Assembly: GCF_018398425.1 (NCBI RefSeq)
Contig: NZ_JADPMV010000001.1
Location: 2,418,001-2,482,000, forward strand
Direction of reading: 5' to 3'
DNA: 64,000 nucleotides
Source: Pseudomonas lalucatii
Lineage (GTDB): Bacteria; Pseudomonadota; Gammaproteobacteria; Pseudomonadales; Pseudomonadaceae
Within the stretch, counting starts at the first letter, position 1, and every line of letters begins with the position of its first letter. This document shows positions 1 to 12,226 of the stretch, piece by piece. The translations under genes and the position numbers were made by a program. The notes under the pieces are model-generated. The model was not told where the DNA came from and ran no database searches. It saw nothing but the letters and a program-made list of their open reading frames with translations.

Positions 1-1896
<1,896 letters not shown>

Positions 1897-1909
1897 GGCC
1901 ATCACTCTG

Positions 1910-1941
1910 CTAAAAAGACAAAGCCTCGACGATGCGAGGCT
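1910..1941 (-). terminator. terminator-like hairpin between gcvH and gcvP
   Basis: Read on the minus strand, AGCCTCG and CGAGGCT form a perfect 7-bp stem around a 6-nt loop (1922-1941), followed by the T-rich tail TTGTCTTTTT. It sits 40 nt downstream of the gcvH stop and ends 13 nt before the gcvP start, so it may be a partial terminator that lowers gcvP expression relative to gcvTH. Confidence 0.6.
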
Positions 1942-1980
1942 CTATCAGCTTAGGAAAAACTCAGAGTTCTGCCCGATCGA

Positions 1981-2370
1981 TCAGGCGTCCGCGTCGGCCT
2001 TGGCCTGGTAGCTGGCGGCGTCCAGCAGCTTGTCCAGCTCGCTGACATCGCTCGGCTTGAGCTTGTAGAACCAGCTGCCGTAGGGGTCGCCGTTGACGCT
2101 CTCGGGACTGTCGGCCAGGGCCTCGTTGATGGCGATCACCTCGCCACCGATCGGCGAGTAGATGTCGGAGGCGGCCTTGACCGACTCCACCACCCCGGCT
2201 TCCTGACCGGCGGCCAGGGTCTTGCCGACCTCCGGCAGCTCGATGAACACCACGTCGCCCAGGGCCTCCTGGGCGTGGTCGGAAATACCCACGGTGACGC
2301 TGCCGTCCGCCTCCAGGCGGGCCCATTCGTGGCTGGCGGCGTAACGCAGATCGGCGGGGATAGTACTCAT
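1981..2370 (-). CDS. gcvH: glycine cleavage system H protein
   Basis: Lipoyl carrier that shuttles the aminomethyl group between GcvP, GcvT and the L protein. It is 129 residues, the usual H-protein size. The lipoylated lysine is K65 in the [12 protein letters not shown] motif. The ATG at 2370 is chosen over an in-frame ATG seven codons upstream because the family begins at MSxIPADLRYxxSHEW and because a GAGGAA ribosome binding site lies 7 nt before this ATG. It lies 97 nt after gcvT and 84 nt before gcvP on the same strand, so the three are probably one operon with an internal hairpin. Confidence 0.97.
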   Translation of the reverse strand: MSTIPADLRYAASHEWARLEADGSVTVGISDHAQEALGDVVFIELPEVGKTLAAGQEAGVVESVKAASDIYSPIGGEVIAINEALADSPESVNGDPYGSWFYKLKPSDVSELDKLLDAASYQAKADADA

Positions 2371-2467
2371 GTATCGTTCCTCATCAGACATGACGGCGAC
2401 CGCGCCGTCTGGAAAATTTAGCAGGCGCGCGCCAGGGCGTCGGCCTTGCGTCGGAAAAACCGGGCGC

Positions 2468-3565
2468 CTAGATCAGTGCCTTGCCATGGCGCACGAAGTT
2501 CGGCTGGACCACCCGCACCGGGAACCACTTGCCGCGGATCTCCACCTCGGCGCGCTCGGCGGTGGCCGCCGGCACCCGCGCCAGGGCGATGGACTTGTTC
2601 AGGGTCGGCGAGAAGCTGCCGCTGGTGATCTCGCCCTCGCCCAGGCCCTCGACCCGCACCGTCTGGTGGGCGCGCAGCACGCCGCGCTCCTCCAGCACCA
2701 GGCCGACCAGCTTGGCCTGGTTGCCGGCCGCCCGCTGCGCCTGCAGCGCGCTGCGGCCGACGAACTGGCGCTCGGTCGGCTCCCAGGCGATGCTCCAGGC
2801 CATGTTGGCGGCCAGTGGCGAGACGTCCTCGTCCATGTCCTGACCGTACAGGTTCATGCCCGCCTCCAGGCGCAGGGTATCGCGCGCGCCCAGGCCGACC
2901 GGCGAGATGCCGGCGCCGACCAGGTCGTTGAAGAAGGCCACCGCCTGCTCGGCCGGCAGCATGATCTCCAGGCCGTCTTCGCCGGTGTAGCCGGTGCGGG
3001 CGATAAACCAGTCGCCCTCGGCCAGGCCCTGGAAGGGCTTGAGCTCATGGATCAGCGCCGCGCGGGCCTGGGTCACCAGCTCGGCGGTCTTGGCCCGGGC
3101 CTGGGGACCCTGGATGGCGAGCACGGCCAGTTCGCCACGCTCCTGCAGTTCGACGGCGAAGCCGGCGCTGCGCTGGCGCATCCAGGCCAGGTCCTTGGCG
3201 CGGGTGGCGGCATTGACCACCAGGCGATAGCTCGGTCGGGCCTCGAGGGTGCCGGTCAGGTAGACGATCAGGTCGTCGACCACTCCGCCCTGCTCGTTGA
3301 GCATGGCGCTGTACAGCGCCTTGCCGGGTACCTGCAGGCGCGCCACGTCGTTGGCCAGCAGCTGCTGCAGGAAGGCCTGGGCCTGCTCGCCGCAGACATC
3401 CACCACGCACATGTGGGAGACGTCGAAGATCCCGCAGTCGCGGCGTACCTGATGGTGCTCCTCGACCTGCGAGCCGTAATGCAGCGGCATGTCCCAGCCG
3501 CCGAAATCGACCATCTTCGCCCCCAGGGCGAGGTGCAGGTCGTAAAGAGCTGTGCGCTGTCCCAT
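2468..3565 (-). CDS. gcvT: aminomethyltransferase (glycine cleavage T protein)
   Basis: Transfers the methylene group from aminomethyl-lipoyl-GcvH to tetrahydrofolate and releases ammonia. It is 365 residues, normal for GcvT. The N-terminus [27 protein letters not shown] is the folate-binding domain start and DVSHM follows near residue 55; the C-terminal OB-like part ends RHGKALI. The ATG at 3565 has AAGGAGA about 6 nt upstream; the longer open frame upstream looks non-coding. First gene of the gcvT-gcvH-gcvP run. No L-protein gene is in the window. I looked for a glycine riboswitch upstream and did not find one. Confidence 0.97.
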   Translation of the reverse strand: MGQRTALYDLHLALGAKMVDFGGWDMPLHYGSQVEEHHQVRRDCGIFDVSHMCVVDVCGEQAQAFLQQLLANDVARLQVPGKALYSAMLNEQGGVVDDLIVYLTGTLEARPSYRLVVNAATRAKDLAWMRQRSAGFAVELQERGELAVLAIQGPQARAKTAELVTQARAALIHELKPFQGLAEGDWFIARTGYTGEDGLEIMLPAEQAVAFFNDLVGAGISPVGLGARDTLRLEAGMNLYGQDMDEDVSPLAANMAWSIAWEPTERQFVGRSALQAQRAAGNQAKLVGLVLEERGVLRAHQTVRVEGLGEGEITSGSFSPTLNKSIALARVPAATAERAEVEIRGKWFPVRVVQPNFVRHGKALI

Positions 3566-3803
3566 GGATGTCTCCTTGCGGGCTTGGCAGAGCCGCGGGC
3601 AGATGCCGAAGCCCGCTTGAGCCTGCCGACCGGGGTCGCAGGCATGGGGTTCGCGCACCCGGTCCGGATGACGGCCCGCGGCGAATGGCGCGCATTGTAG
3701 CCGCAAGGCCCGGACGGGTCATCTTGGCCGATGGACTCATTGCCAGGGTCGAGCCGGCGCCGCCATGGGGCAACGGCTGGCAGCGGCGCGCGGCGCCCTC
3801 CGC

Positions 3804-5420
3804 CTAGCCGATGCGCCGCGCGGAGCGGCGGATCAGCAGGATCACCGGCAACAGGCCGACCAGCACCAGGGTCAGGGCCGGCAAGGCGGCGCGCGCCCAC
3901 TCGCCCTCGCTGGTCATCTCGAACACCCGCACCGACAGGGTGTCCCAGCCGAAGGGGCGCATCAGCAGGGTCGCCGGCATCTCCTTGAGCACGTCGACGA
4001 ACACCAGCAGCGCCGCGGACAGCACCCCCGGCACCAGCAACGGCAGGTAGACCCGCAGGAACAGCCCGATGCCGCCGACCCCGAGGCTGCGCGAGGCCTC
4101 CGGCAACGACGGGCGGATCCGCGCCAGGCTGTTCTCCACCGGCCCGTAGGCCACCGCCATGAAGCGGATCATATAGGCCAGCAGCAGCGCCGACAGGCTG
4201 CCCAGCAGCAACGGCTGGGCGGGTCCGCCCAGCCAGGCCGACAGCGGGATCACCAGGTGACGGTCCAGGTAGCTGAACGCCAGCATGATCGCCACCGCCA
4301 GCACCGAACCCGGCAGCGCATAGCCGAGATTGGCCAGGCCGACCAGCGAGCGCATCGGCCGGGTCGGCGCCAGGCGCCGCGAGAACGCCAGCAGCAGGGC
4401 CACGCCGACGGTGATCAGCGCGGCCAGACCGCCGAGGTAGAGGGTGTGCAGGATCAGCGCGCTGTAGCGCTCGTCCAGGTCGAAACGGCCGCGCTGCCAG
4501 AACCACACCAGCAGCTGCAGCACCGGGATGACGAAGGCACAGGCGAACACCAGCCCGCACCAGGCACTGGCGGCCAGCGCCTGGCCGCCCTTGAGGTGGT
4601 ACAACGCCTTGCCCCGCGGCCGTTCGTTGCTCGGCCGCACCGCACCGCGGGCGCGACGTTCGCCGTACAGCGCGAGCATCACGCCGAACAGCAGCAGGCT
4701 GGCCAGCTGGGTGGCGCTGGTCAGGCTGTAGAAGCTGTACCAGGTCTTGTAGATCGCGGTGGTGAAGGTGTCGAAATTGAACACCGAGACCGCGCCGAAA
4801 TCGGCCAGGGTCTCCATGATCGCCAGGGCCAGGCCGGCGCCTATGGCCGGCCGCGCCACCGGCAGGGCCACCCGCCAGAATGCCCGCCACGGGCTCAGGC
4901 CGAGGACCCGCGCGGCCTCCATCAGGCCCTTGCCCTGGGCCAGGAAGGCGTTGCGCGCCAGCAGATAGACATAGGGGTAGAACACCAGCACCAGGACGAC
5001 GATCACCCCGCCGGTGGAGCGCACCCGCGGCAGCCGCAGGTCGCCGCCGAACCAGTCGCGCAACAGGCCCTGCAGCGGCCCGGCGAAATCCAGCAGGCCG
5101 ACGAAGACGAAGGCCAGCACATAGGCAGGGATGGCGAACGGCAGCATCAGCGCCCAGTCCAGCCAGCGCCGCCCGGGAAACTCGCAGAGGCTGGTGAGCC
5201 AGGCCAGGCTGACCCCGAGCAGGGTCACCCCGACGCCCACCCCCAGCACCAGCACCAGGGTGTTGCCGAGCAGGCGCAGCATCTGGGTCTGCCACAGGTG
5301 CGCCCAGATCTGCCGGTCCACCTCATGCCAGCTCAGCAGCAGCACGCTCAGCGGCAGCAGCACCAACAGGGCGACGGCGAAGGCGATGGGGTACCAGCGA
5401 TGCTGGGCAGGGTGGGCCAC
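3804..5420 (-). CDS. Fe(3+) ABC transporter permease (FbpB/SfuB type)
   Basis: Inner-membrane permease for ferric iron import, built as two fused permease halves (538 residues, about 12 hydrophobic segments). Each half carries an EAA-type loop that docks the ATPase: EAARVLGLSPWRAFWRVALP in the first half and EASRSLGVGGIGLFLRVYLP in the second. Translation starts at GTG (5420) with AGGAGAG just upstream. It lies 94 nt after a lipoprotein gene and downstream of the periplasmic Fe-binding gene at 6237-7238. No ATPase gene is present nearby, so the complex must use an ATPase encoded elsewhere. Family assignment is firm; iron specificity rests on the adjacent binding protein. Confidence 0.93.
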   Translation of the reverse strand: MAHPAQHRWYPIAFAVALLVLLPLSVLLLSWHEVDRQIWAHLWQTQMLRLLGNTLVLVLGVGVGVTLLGVSLAWLTSLCEFPGRRWLDWALMLPFAIPAYVLAFVFVGLLDFAGPLQGLLRDWFGGDLRLPRVRSTGGVIVVLVLVFYPYVYLLARNAFLAQGKGLMEAARVLGLSPWRAFWRVALPVARPAIGAGLALAIMETLADFGAVSVFNFDTFTTAIYKTWYSFYSLTSATQLASLLLFGVMLALYGERRARGAVRPSNERPRGKALYHLKGGQALAASAWCGLVFACAFVIPVLQLLVWFWQRGRFDLDERYSALILHTLYLGGLAALITVGVALLLAFSRRLAPTRPMRSLVGLANLGYALPGSVLAVAIMLAFSYLDRHLVIPLSAWLGGPAQPLLLGSLSALLLAYMIRFMAVAYGPVENSLARIRPSLPEASRSLGVGGIGLFLRVYLPLLVPGVLSAALLVFVDVLKEMPATLLMRPFGWDTLSVRVFEMTSEGEWARAALPALTLVLVGLLPVILLIRRSARRIG

Positions 5421-5514
5421 AGACTCTCCTCATTCACTGCTTGAGATCTCTATGCGCCCGACCTTCCCTGTCTGCGCGCCAATGCTGCAAAACCGGGAAA
5501 CCTATCGCGCGGAA

Positions 5515-6144
5515 TCAGATTCCATCTTCGACCCGCAGCGTGCGCACGGCGATATCGTCTGCGCTTTTGCCCTGCCATTTCGGCAGATACTCGAGCTTGC
5601 GCGCGCGAATGCTGTCGGCATTGCGACGAAACCAGGCCTCGGCCTCGGGGCCAATCGCCATCCACTCGGTCGCCTCGTCCCAGCGGCGGAACTCGGCGGA
5701 GCGGAGATTGTGCTTGCTGGCCCCATCGTTACGGATCGGCAGCAGGGAAAAACGGGCTTTCCAGATGCCCATGCGCGGGCTTACCAGCACGTGGTAGCGC
5801 TTGCCGGCCTCCAGTTGGGCCTCCAGAAAATCGGCGTTCTCCCCAACCACCATGAACAGATGGCGGCCTGGCTCGGCCTGGTAGGCCACCTTGCTGCCGG
5901 CCGAAACGACGCCGGCAAACAGGTCCTGGCCCTCGCCCTGGGTGTCGTAGACCGAGGACTGTATGGCCCCGCCGAACGAGGATGGCCGCATGAACACCAC
6001 CAGGGCCTTGTCCTGGACCACCACCGGCAGATCCGAGGTCGGGGGCGCGACCATCAGCCTCGACTGACAGCCCGTCAGCGCGAGCAATGCCAGCAGCACG
6101 ACAATCACGGCGGCGGGACGCCTGGAGAAACTCAATGAAATCAT
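5515..6144 (-). CDS. putative outer-membrane or periplasmic lipoprotein, function unknown
   Basis: A 209-residue protein with a type II signal peptide: RR, a hydrophobic stretch, then the lipobox LTGC with the acylated cysteine at C26. The mature part has a predicted beta-rich segment (QDKALVVFMRPSSFGG; EPGRHLFMVVGENADFLEAQL; AGKRYHVLVSPRMG) that resembles DUF2846-like lipoproteins, but I do not recognise the family with certainty. The start ATG has AAGGAAG upstream. The gene lies between the iron-binding protein (behind a terminator at 6184-6209) and the permease, on the same strand, so it may be cotranscribed with the permease. I do not recall a gene at this place in P. aeruginosa. Confidence 0.85.
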   Translation of the reverse strand: MISLSFSRRPAAVIVVLLALLALTGCQSRLMVAPPTSDLPVVVQDKALVVFMRPSSFGGAIQSSVYDTQGEGQDLFAGVVSAGSKVAYQAEPGRHLFMVVGENADFLEAQLEAGKRYHVLVSPRMGIWKARFSLLPIRNDGASKHNLRSAEFRRWDEATEWMAIGPEAEAWFRRNADSIRARKLEYLPKWQGKSADDIAVRTLRVEDGI

Positions 6145-6183
6145 GGGTACTTCCTTGTCATCGGTGGGCCAGCCACGGGTAAT

Positions 6184-6209
6184 AAAAAGCCGCGACCTGA
6201 GTCGCGGCT
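6184..6209 (-). terminator. rho-independent terminator after the iron-binding protein gene
   Basis: On the minus strand, AGCCGCGAC and GTCGCGGCT form a perfect 9-bp stem (6188-6209) with a 4-nt loop, followed by TTTTATT. It lies 27 nt after the stop of the gene at 6237-7238 and before the lipoprotein gene, so it partly separates binding protein from permease. Confidence 0.88.
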
Positions 6210-6236
6210 GCGGATTATAACCCTGTTGCCGGCAGA

Positions 6237-7238
6237 TCAGTTCCAGCCGGCGCGATCCATCAGCATGGTGGCTTCGGCCTGGCGCTTGCCGGCCACTTCC
6301 ACCGGGATGCTGTCGGCCTTGAAGCTACCCCAGGCGGCGACCTCCTCGGACGGGGCGATCTTCGGGTTGGCCGGGAACTCCTGGTTGAGCGCACCGAACA
6401 GGCCCTGGGCCTCGTCGCCGGTCATCCACTCCAGCAGCTGCTGCGCGGCCTCGGCGTGCGGGGCATGCTTGGTCACGCCGGCGCCGGACAGGTTGACGTG
6501 CACGCCGCGACCGTCCTGATTCGGCCAGAACAGCTTGGCCTTGAGGTCCGGCTTCTGCTTGTGCAGGCGGGCGAAGTAGTAGCTGTTGACGATACCCACG
6601 TCGCACTGGCCGGCATCGATCGCCTGGATCAGCGCGGTGTCGTCCGGGAACACGTCGGTGGCCAGGTTGCTCACCCAGCCCTTGACGATCTCCTCGGTCT
6701 TGGCCGCGCCATGGGTCTCGATCAGGGTGGCGGTCAGCGACTGGTTGTACACCTTCTTGCTGGTGCGCAGGCACAGACGGCCTTCCCAGTTCTTGTCGGC
6801 CAGGGCCTCGTAGCTGGTCAGCTCGCTCGGCTCGACCCGCTCGGTGGAATAGACGACGGTCCGCGCGCGCAGCGACAGGCCGGTCCAGCTACCGGTGCTG
6901 GAACGGTACTGGGCCGGGATGTTCTGCTCGATGGTCGCGGACTGCAGCGGCTTGAGCACGCCTTCCTGCTCGGCCTGCCAGAGGTTGCCGGCATCCACGG
7001 TGATCAGCATGTCGGCGGGGGTGTTCTCGCCCTCGGCCTTGAGGCGAGCCAGCAGCGGCGCTTCCTTGTCGGTGATGAACTTCACCTGCACGCCCGTCTT
7101 GGCGGTATAGGCATCGAACACAGGCTTGATCAGCTCGTCGATACGCGCGGAGTAAACCACCACCTCGTCGGCGGCCTGCACGGCGCCGGCCAGCGCGGTA
7201 AGGGTGAGGGCGGCGAACAAACGCTTGCTTACTTGCAT
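6237..7238 (-). CDS. Fe(3+) ABC transporter periplasmic substrate-binding protein (FbpA family)
   Basis: Periplasmic ferric-ion binding protein, 333 residues. A Sec signal peptide (KR, hydrophobic core, cleavage after AVQA near residue 22) is followed by the typical mature start [10 protein letters not shown]. The adjacent tyrosines at 220-221 in the NSYYFARL motif match the iron-ligand tyrosine pair of FbpA proteins. It has a good sigma70 promoter upstream (7278-7306) and a terminator downstream. Its partner is the permease at 3804-5420; the lipoprotein gene separates them. I saw no convincing Fur box by eye in the promoter. Confidence 0.95.
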   Translation of the reverse strand: MQVSKRLFAALTLTALAGAVQAADEVVVYSARIDELIKPVFDAYTAKTGVQVKFITDKEAPLLARLKAEGENTPADMLITVDAGNLWQAEQEGVLKPLQSATIEQNIPAQYRSSTGSWTGLSLRARTVVYSTERVEPSELTSYEALADKNWEGRLCLRTSKKVYNQSLTATLIETHGAAKTEEIVKGWVSNLATDVFPDDTALIQAIDAGQCDVGIVNSYYFARLHKQKPDLKAKLFWPNQDGRGVHVNLSGAGVTKHAPHAEAAQQLLEWMTGDEAQGLFGALNQEFPANPKIAPSEEVAAWGSFKADSIPVEVAGKRQAEATMLMDRAGWN

Positions 7239-7277
7239 GGATCCTGCCTCTTGTTCGAAAGGAAACTGAGGCGACGA

Positions 7278-7306
7278 ATACTAGTGAATCCTATTTAGTT
7301 TCTCAA
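7278..7306 (-). promoter_or_regulatory. sigma70 promoter of the iron-binding protein gene
   Basis: Minus-strand TTGAGA (-35) and TAGTAT (-10) are separated by exactly 17 nt, in an unusually AT-rich patch. The -10 lies about 40 nt before the start at 7238, which has AGAGGCAGGA as ribosome binding site. A Fur operator is expected here, but no clear 19-bp palindrome is visible. Confidence 0.65.
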
Positions 7307-7417
7307 CCTGTCTTCGCCAGGATCGACCGCTGACCGCCGTAGCCACCGTTGCCGCCCGGAACCCCGCCCCCTCGCCCGCCCCGCTGCATGCTGCGCGCAG
7401 GCCGGGACCGACGCGGC

Positions 7418-8635
7418 TCAGGGGCGCGCCAGCTGCGGCAGGTCGCCGGACAGTCCCAGGGCCTGGCGGACGAACAGGGCCTTGGCCTCGGGCAGGCCGT
7501 CGACCCAGTCCAGGCCGGCGTTGCGCAGCCAGCGCAGCGGCAGCGGGTCGGCCTGGAACAGCCGCTCGAAGCCCTCCATCGCCGCCATCATCGCCAGGTT
7601 GTGGGGCATGCGCCGACGCTCGAAGCGGCTCAGCACCCGCTCTTCGGCCAGCCGTTCGCCGCGCCCCTGGGCATGCTGCAGCACTTCGGCGAGCACCGCG
7701 GCATCGAGGAAGCCAAGGTTCACCCCCTGCCCGGCCAGCGGATGAATGCTGTGGGCGGCATCGCCGATCAGCGCCAGGCCCTCCTCGACATAGCGTTTGG
7801 CGTGGCGCTGGCGCAGCGGGATGCACAGGCGCCGGTCGGCGTGCAGCACCGCGCCGAGGCGCTGCTCGAAGGCCCGGCCCAGCTCGTGACAGAAGGCGCC
7901 ATCGTCCAGCGCCATCAGGCGCCCGGCCTCGTCCGGCACCACCGACCAGACGATCGAGCACCAGTGTTCGTCGGGGCCGGCGTCCAGCGGCAGGAAGGCC
8001 AGCGGGCCGTCGTCGGTGAAGCGCTGCCAGGCCGTGGCCTGGTGCGGCTCGGCGCAGCGCACGCTGGTGACGATGGCGTGATGCAGGTAGTCCCATTCGC
8101 GGGTGGCGCAGCCGGCCAGGCGGCGCACCGCCGAGTTGGCGCCGTCGGCCGCCACCAGCAAGGGCGCCCGCAGCTCCCGGCCATCGGCCAGGTTCAGCAG
8201 CCAGCCGTCGCCGGAACGGCGCAGGCGCTCCAGTCGCGCCCCCGCCAGCAGGCCGATACTGCTGTCGTGCAGGCGCTCGAGCAGGGCATCCTGCACCACA
8301 CTGTTCTCGACGATGTGGCCGAGCGCTTCGGCGTGCACGCTGGCGGCGCTGAAGTGGATCTGCCCGGTGCCGGTGCCATCCCACACCCGCATCTCGGCAT
8401 AGGCGCTGGCGCGCCGGGCGGCGATGCCCGGCCACACGCCGAGGCGCTCGAGCACCCGCTGGCTGGCCGCCGAGAGCGCGCTGACCCGCGGCTCGAACGG
8501 CGCAGTGCGGTCGAAGGGCGCGACGCTCAGCGCGCCGCCATCGACCAGCAGAATCTCCAGGCCCGTGTCCCGCAGCGCCAGCGCCAGGGCGCTGCCGACC
8601 ATACCGGCGCCGACGATGATCAGATCCGCATCCAT
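7418..8635 (-). CDS. ubiI: FAD-dependent ubiquinone biosynthesis hydroxylase, UbiI/VisC type
   Basis: Flavin monooxygenase of the UbiH/UbiF/VisC family; UbiI hydroxylates C5 of the polyprenylphenol ring in aerobic ubiquinone synthesis. It is 405 residues. The dinucleotide fold is at the N-terminus (IIVGAGMVGSALALAL, residues 6-21), and the FAD-binding motif GDAAHSIHPLAGQGVNLG is near residues 291-308. It follows ubiH on the same strand after a 122-nt gap. I call it UbiI rather than UbiF because of position next to pepP-ubiH; the ring position it hydroxylates cannot be read from sequence alone. Confidence 0.88.
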   Translation of the reverse strand: MDADLIIVGAGMVGSALALALRDTGLEILLVDGGALSVAPFDRTAPFEPRVSALSAASQRVLERLGVWPGIAARRASAYAEMRVWDGTGTGQIHFSAASVHAEALGHIVENSVVQDALLERLHDSSIGLLAGARLERLRRSGDGWLLNLADGRELRAPLLVAADGANSAVRRLAGCATREWDYLHHAIVTSVRCAEPHQATAWQRFTDDGPLAFLPLDAGPDEHWCSIVWSVVPDEAGRLMALDDGAFCHELGRAFEQRLGAVLHADRRLCIPLRQRHAKRYVEEGLALIGDAAHSIHPLAGQGVNLGFLDAAVLAEVLQHAQGRGERLAEERVLSRFERRRMPHNLAMMAAMEGFERLFQADPLPLRWLRNAGLDWVDGLPEAKALFVRQALGLSGDLPQLARP

Positions 8636-8757
8636 GTCCTTTCCTTAAACAGCCTGACGCCTCCGCATAGCGGCGCCCAGGCAGGGGAGATAGAGATTCG
8701 GGGGCCGGCGCAGCCCGTGCAACCCGCACGCCGAATGCCCCATGTCCACGAGCCGGC

Positions 8758-9945
8758 TCAAGGCTGCCCGCGGGTGCCCAGGCCCATGGCCTGGCGGGCG
8801 AACCAGCGCTTGGCCGGCGGCAACAGGTCCAGCCCGAGCAGGCCGAGGTTGCGCCCGGCGGCCAGCAGCGGCTCGCCGTTGCTGAACAGGCGGGTGACCC
8901 GGTCGGAGAAGCCCGCCGTCAGCTGCTGATCGCCCCGCTGCCGTCGCAGATAGCCCTGCAGCACGGCGAAGTCGCCCAGCGGCGCGCGGCTGGCCAGCAG
9001 CGCCTCGGCCAGGGCCTGGGTATCGCGCAGGGACAGGTTGTAACCCTGGCCGGCGATCGGGTGCAGGCTGTGGGCGGCATTGCCCAGCACCACCAGGTGC
9101 GGACGCACCTGCTCCTGGGCCTCGACCAGCGCCAGCGGGTAGAGGTGGCGGGCACCGACCTGGCGGATGGCGCCGAGGCGATAGCCGAAGGCCTGCTGCA
9201 ACTCGTCGCGAAAGCCCGCCTCGTCCAGCCGCAGCAGGCGCTCGGCGTCGGCCGCGGCCCGGGTCCAGACCAGCGCACAACGGTTGTCCGGCAGCGGCAG
9301 CAGGGCCATGGGCCCGTCCTCGGTGAAGCGTTCGAAGGCCTGGCCGCGGTGGGCTTCCTGCGGGCTGACATTGGCGATCAGCGCGCTTTGCCCGTAGGGC
9401 CGCTGGCTGACGCCGATGCCCAGCTGTTCGCGCAGGCCGGAGCGGCCGCCGTCGGCCAGCACCGCCAGCTCGCACGCCAAACAGGATTCGTCGTCCAGGG
9501 TCAGCCGGTAGCCGCCCGCCAGGGCTTCCAGGCGCGTCACCTGGGCCGGGCTGCGCCAGCTGACCACCTCGGCGTCGAGCGCCTGCCACAGGCACTGGCC
9601 GAGCCAGGCGTTCTCCACCACGTAGCCGAGCGCCGGCACCCCTTCCTCCAGGGCGCTGAGGCGCGCCGCGGCGAAGCGGCCGCGGTCGGAGACGTGGATC
9701 TGCTGGATCGGCTCGGCGCGCCGGGCGATCTGCTGCCAGAGGCCCAGGCGCTGGTAGATCTGCTGCGAGCCGTAGGACAGCGCGGTGGCGCGCGCATCGT
9801 AGCTGGGCTGGTAGCCGTCGCCCGGGGTGAAGGCCTCGATCAGGCAGATCGTCCAGCCGCGCGCCTTGGCCGCGCCCTGCAGGGCCAGGGCCAGGCTCGC
9901 ACCGACCAGGCCGCCGCCGATGATCGCCAGGTTGGCGCGCTGCAT
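8758..9945 (-). CDS. ubiH: 2-octaprenyl-6-methoxyphenol hydroxylase
   Basis: FAD monooxygenase of ubiquinone synthesis, 395 residues. The N-terminal Rossmann motif is AIIGGGLVGASLALAL and the second FAD motif is GNAAHSLHPIAGQGYNLSLRD near residue 290, where GNAAH is the UbiH form. Its ATG lies only 4 nt after the pepP stop, so the two are cotranslated, as in the E. coli pepP-ubiH-ubiI cluster. It is paralogous to the next gene (ubiI). The 122-nt gap that follows, toward ubiI, holds no gene I can support. Confidence 0.93.
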   Translation of the reverse strand: MQRANLAIIGGGLVGASLALALQGAAKARGWTICLIEAFTPGDGYQPSYDARATALSYGSQQIYQRLGLWQQIARRAEPIQQIHVSDRGRFAAARLSALEEGVPALGYVVENAWLGQCLWQALDAEVVSWRSPAQVTRLEALAGGYRLTLDDESCLACELAVLADGGRSGLREQLGIGVSQRPYGQSALIANVSPQEAHRGQAFERFTEDGPMALLPLPDNRCALVWTRAAADAERLLRLDEAGFRDELQQAFGYRLGAIRQVGARHLYPLALVEAQEQVRPHLVVLGNAAHSLHPIAGQGYNLSLRDTQALAEALLASRAPLGDFAVLQGYLRRQRGDQQLTAGFSDRVTRLFSNGEPLLAAGRNLGLLGLDLLPPAKRWFARQAMGLGTRGQP

Positions 9946-9949
9946 GACC

Positions 9950-11284
<1,335 letters not shown>

Positions 11285-11318
11285 GGGCGGCCTGGTCCAG
11301 TGCGTGTGGGATGAGGAA

Positions 11319-11870
11319 TCAGTGCAGCGACGGCTTGGCGGCCGCCACCGGCTTGGCGCATTCGCTGAACAGCAACAGCGGGGCGACGCGCAGGTACTCC
11401 ATCACTTCCATATAGTCGTTCTCGCCGTCTTCCGACTCCTCCAGGGCATTCTGCACCTGGGCGATGGCCGACAGGTCCTGCAGCACCTCCATGGCCTCAG
11501 CGCTCAGCGCCTGGTCGCCGGCGGTCAGGCCGAAGCCACCGAGGAAGCCCTGGCACCACTGGCCCAGGGCCTTGGCCCGCTCCCGCAGCGGCGCCTCGTC
11601 CGGCGGCAGCAGCAGCACCACGGCGACCTCGTCGCCGGCCAGCTCGCCCTTGACCATCTCCTGCAGGCCGATCAGCGCCTGGCGCACGCTGTCCTGCGGC
11701 GCCTCGCCGAGCAACTCGGCGGCGTCCACCAGCCAGCCGTCGACCTCGAAGCCGGCGCCGGCGCAGCTGCGCCCCAGCAACAGGCCGTGCAGTTCGGCGG
11801 GAGACACGGGATTGGCGCTGCTGGCGAGCAGCGCGGCGAAGGCGGCGTAGGCGGAGCTGGAAGTCGGCAT
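11319..11870 (-). CDS. YgfB/UPF0149 family protein
   Basis: A 183-residue YgfB/UPF0149 (YecA-like) protein: small, acidic and helical, with the characteristic [13 protein letters not shown] motif near residue 26 and FLGGFGL in the centre. The biochemical function is unsettled; YgfB family members lie next to pepP-ubiH in many gammaproteobacteria, as here. It is the first gene of the minus-strand group ygfB-pepP-ubiH-ubiI and is divergent from the zapA group. The start ATG at 11870 opens the family-typical N-terminus. Confidence 0.88.
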   Translation of the reverse strand: MPTSSSAYAAFAALLASSANPVSPAELHGLLLGRSCAGAGFEVDGWLVDAAELLGEAPQDSVRQALIGLQEMVKGELAGDEVAVVLLLPPDEAPLRERAKALGQWCQGFLGGFGLTAGDQALSAEAMEVLQDLSAIAQVQNALEESEDGENDYMEVMEYLRVAPLLLFSECAKPVAAAKPSLH

Positions 11871-11956
11871 AGATAACTAGGCGCCAGACGGCGCAATCAC
11901 TAGAATGGGGGCCTCGTATCCTAGCACCGGCAGGCGCGGCAAGACCATCGGCGGGT

Positions 11957-11985
11957 TTGACCCCGCGGCCGCCCGCGCCTATACA
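11957..11985 (+). promoter_or_regulatory. sigma70 promoter of the zapB-like/zapA operon
   Basis: TTGACC (-35) and TATACA (-10) are separated by exactly 17 nt. The predicted start is about 25 nt before the ATG at 12017. This is one of the best-matching promoters in the window. Confidence 0.75.
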
Positions 11986-12016
11986 CTCCGGTCAACCCTT
12001 GCCTTAGCGAGAGCCC

Positions 12017-12226
12017 ATGGAAGACGCCGATCTGCACGCCCTTACGACCAAGCTGGACCTGCTGATCCAGCGCGTCGAGCAGCTCAAGGCCCACAACCGA
12101 CTTCTCCTGGCGAATGAAAAGGCCTGGCGCGAGGAACGCGCCCATCTGATCGAAAAGAACGAAATGGCCCGGCACAAGGTCGAATCGATGATTTCGCGCC
12201 TCAAAGCCCTGGAGCAGGACTCATGA
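12017..12226 (+). CDS. TIGR02449 family small coiled-coil protein (ZapB-like)
   Basis: A 69-residue, highly charged helix with heptad leucines (LHALTTKLDLLIQRVEQLKAHNRLL) that fits the TIGR02449 family, resembling the cell-division coiled-coil protein ZapB. Its stop overlaps the zapA start (ATGA at 12223-12226), so the two are translationally coupled. Pairing with zapA suggests a role at the division ring, but that is inference from context. Transcription probably starts from the promoter at 11957-11985. Confidence 0.88.
   Translation: MEDADLHALTTKLDLLIQRVEQLKAHNRLLLANEKAWREERAHLIEKNEMARHKVESMISRLKALEQDS

Noticed and set aside
2369..3700. A 443-codon plus-strand open frame opposite gcvT
   Set aside because: It is antisense to gcvT, whose sequence matches the family; the frame is a by-product of GC-rich third codon positions and shows no protein family.
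3566..3803. Glycine riboswitch upstream of gcvT
   Set aside because: I searched for the conserved GCCGAAGGAGCAA-like core and the GGACAG segment; neither is present in a plausible arrangement.
3765..5444. A 559-codon plus-strand open frame opposite the iron permease
   Set aside because: It is glutamine/histidine/arginine-rich low-complexity antisense of a good permease gene.
7239..7320. Fur box in front of the iron-binding protein gene
   Set aside because: An AT-rich patch overlaps the promoter, but no 19-bp palindrome near GATAATGATAATCATTATC is visible.
8636..8757. Possible gene between ubiI and ubiH
   Set aside because: Only 122 nt without a start and ribosome binding site on either strand.
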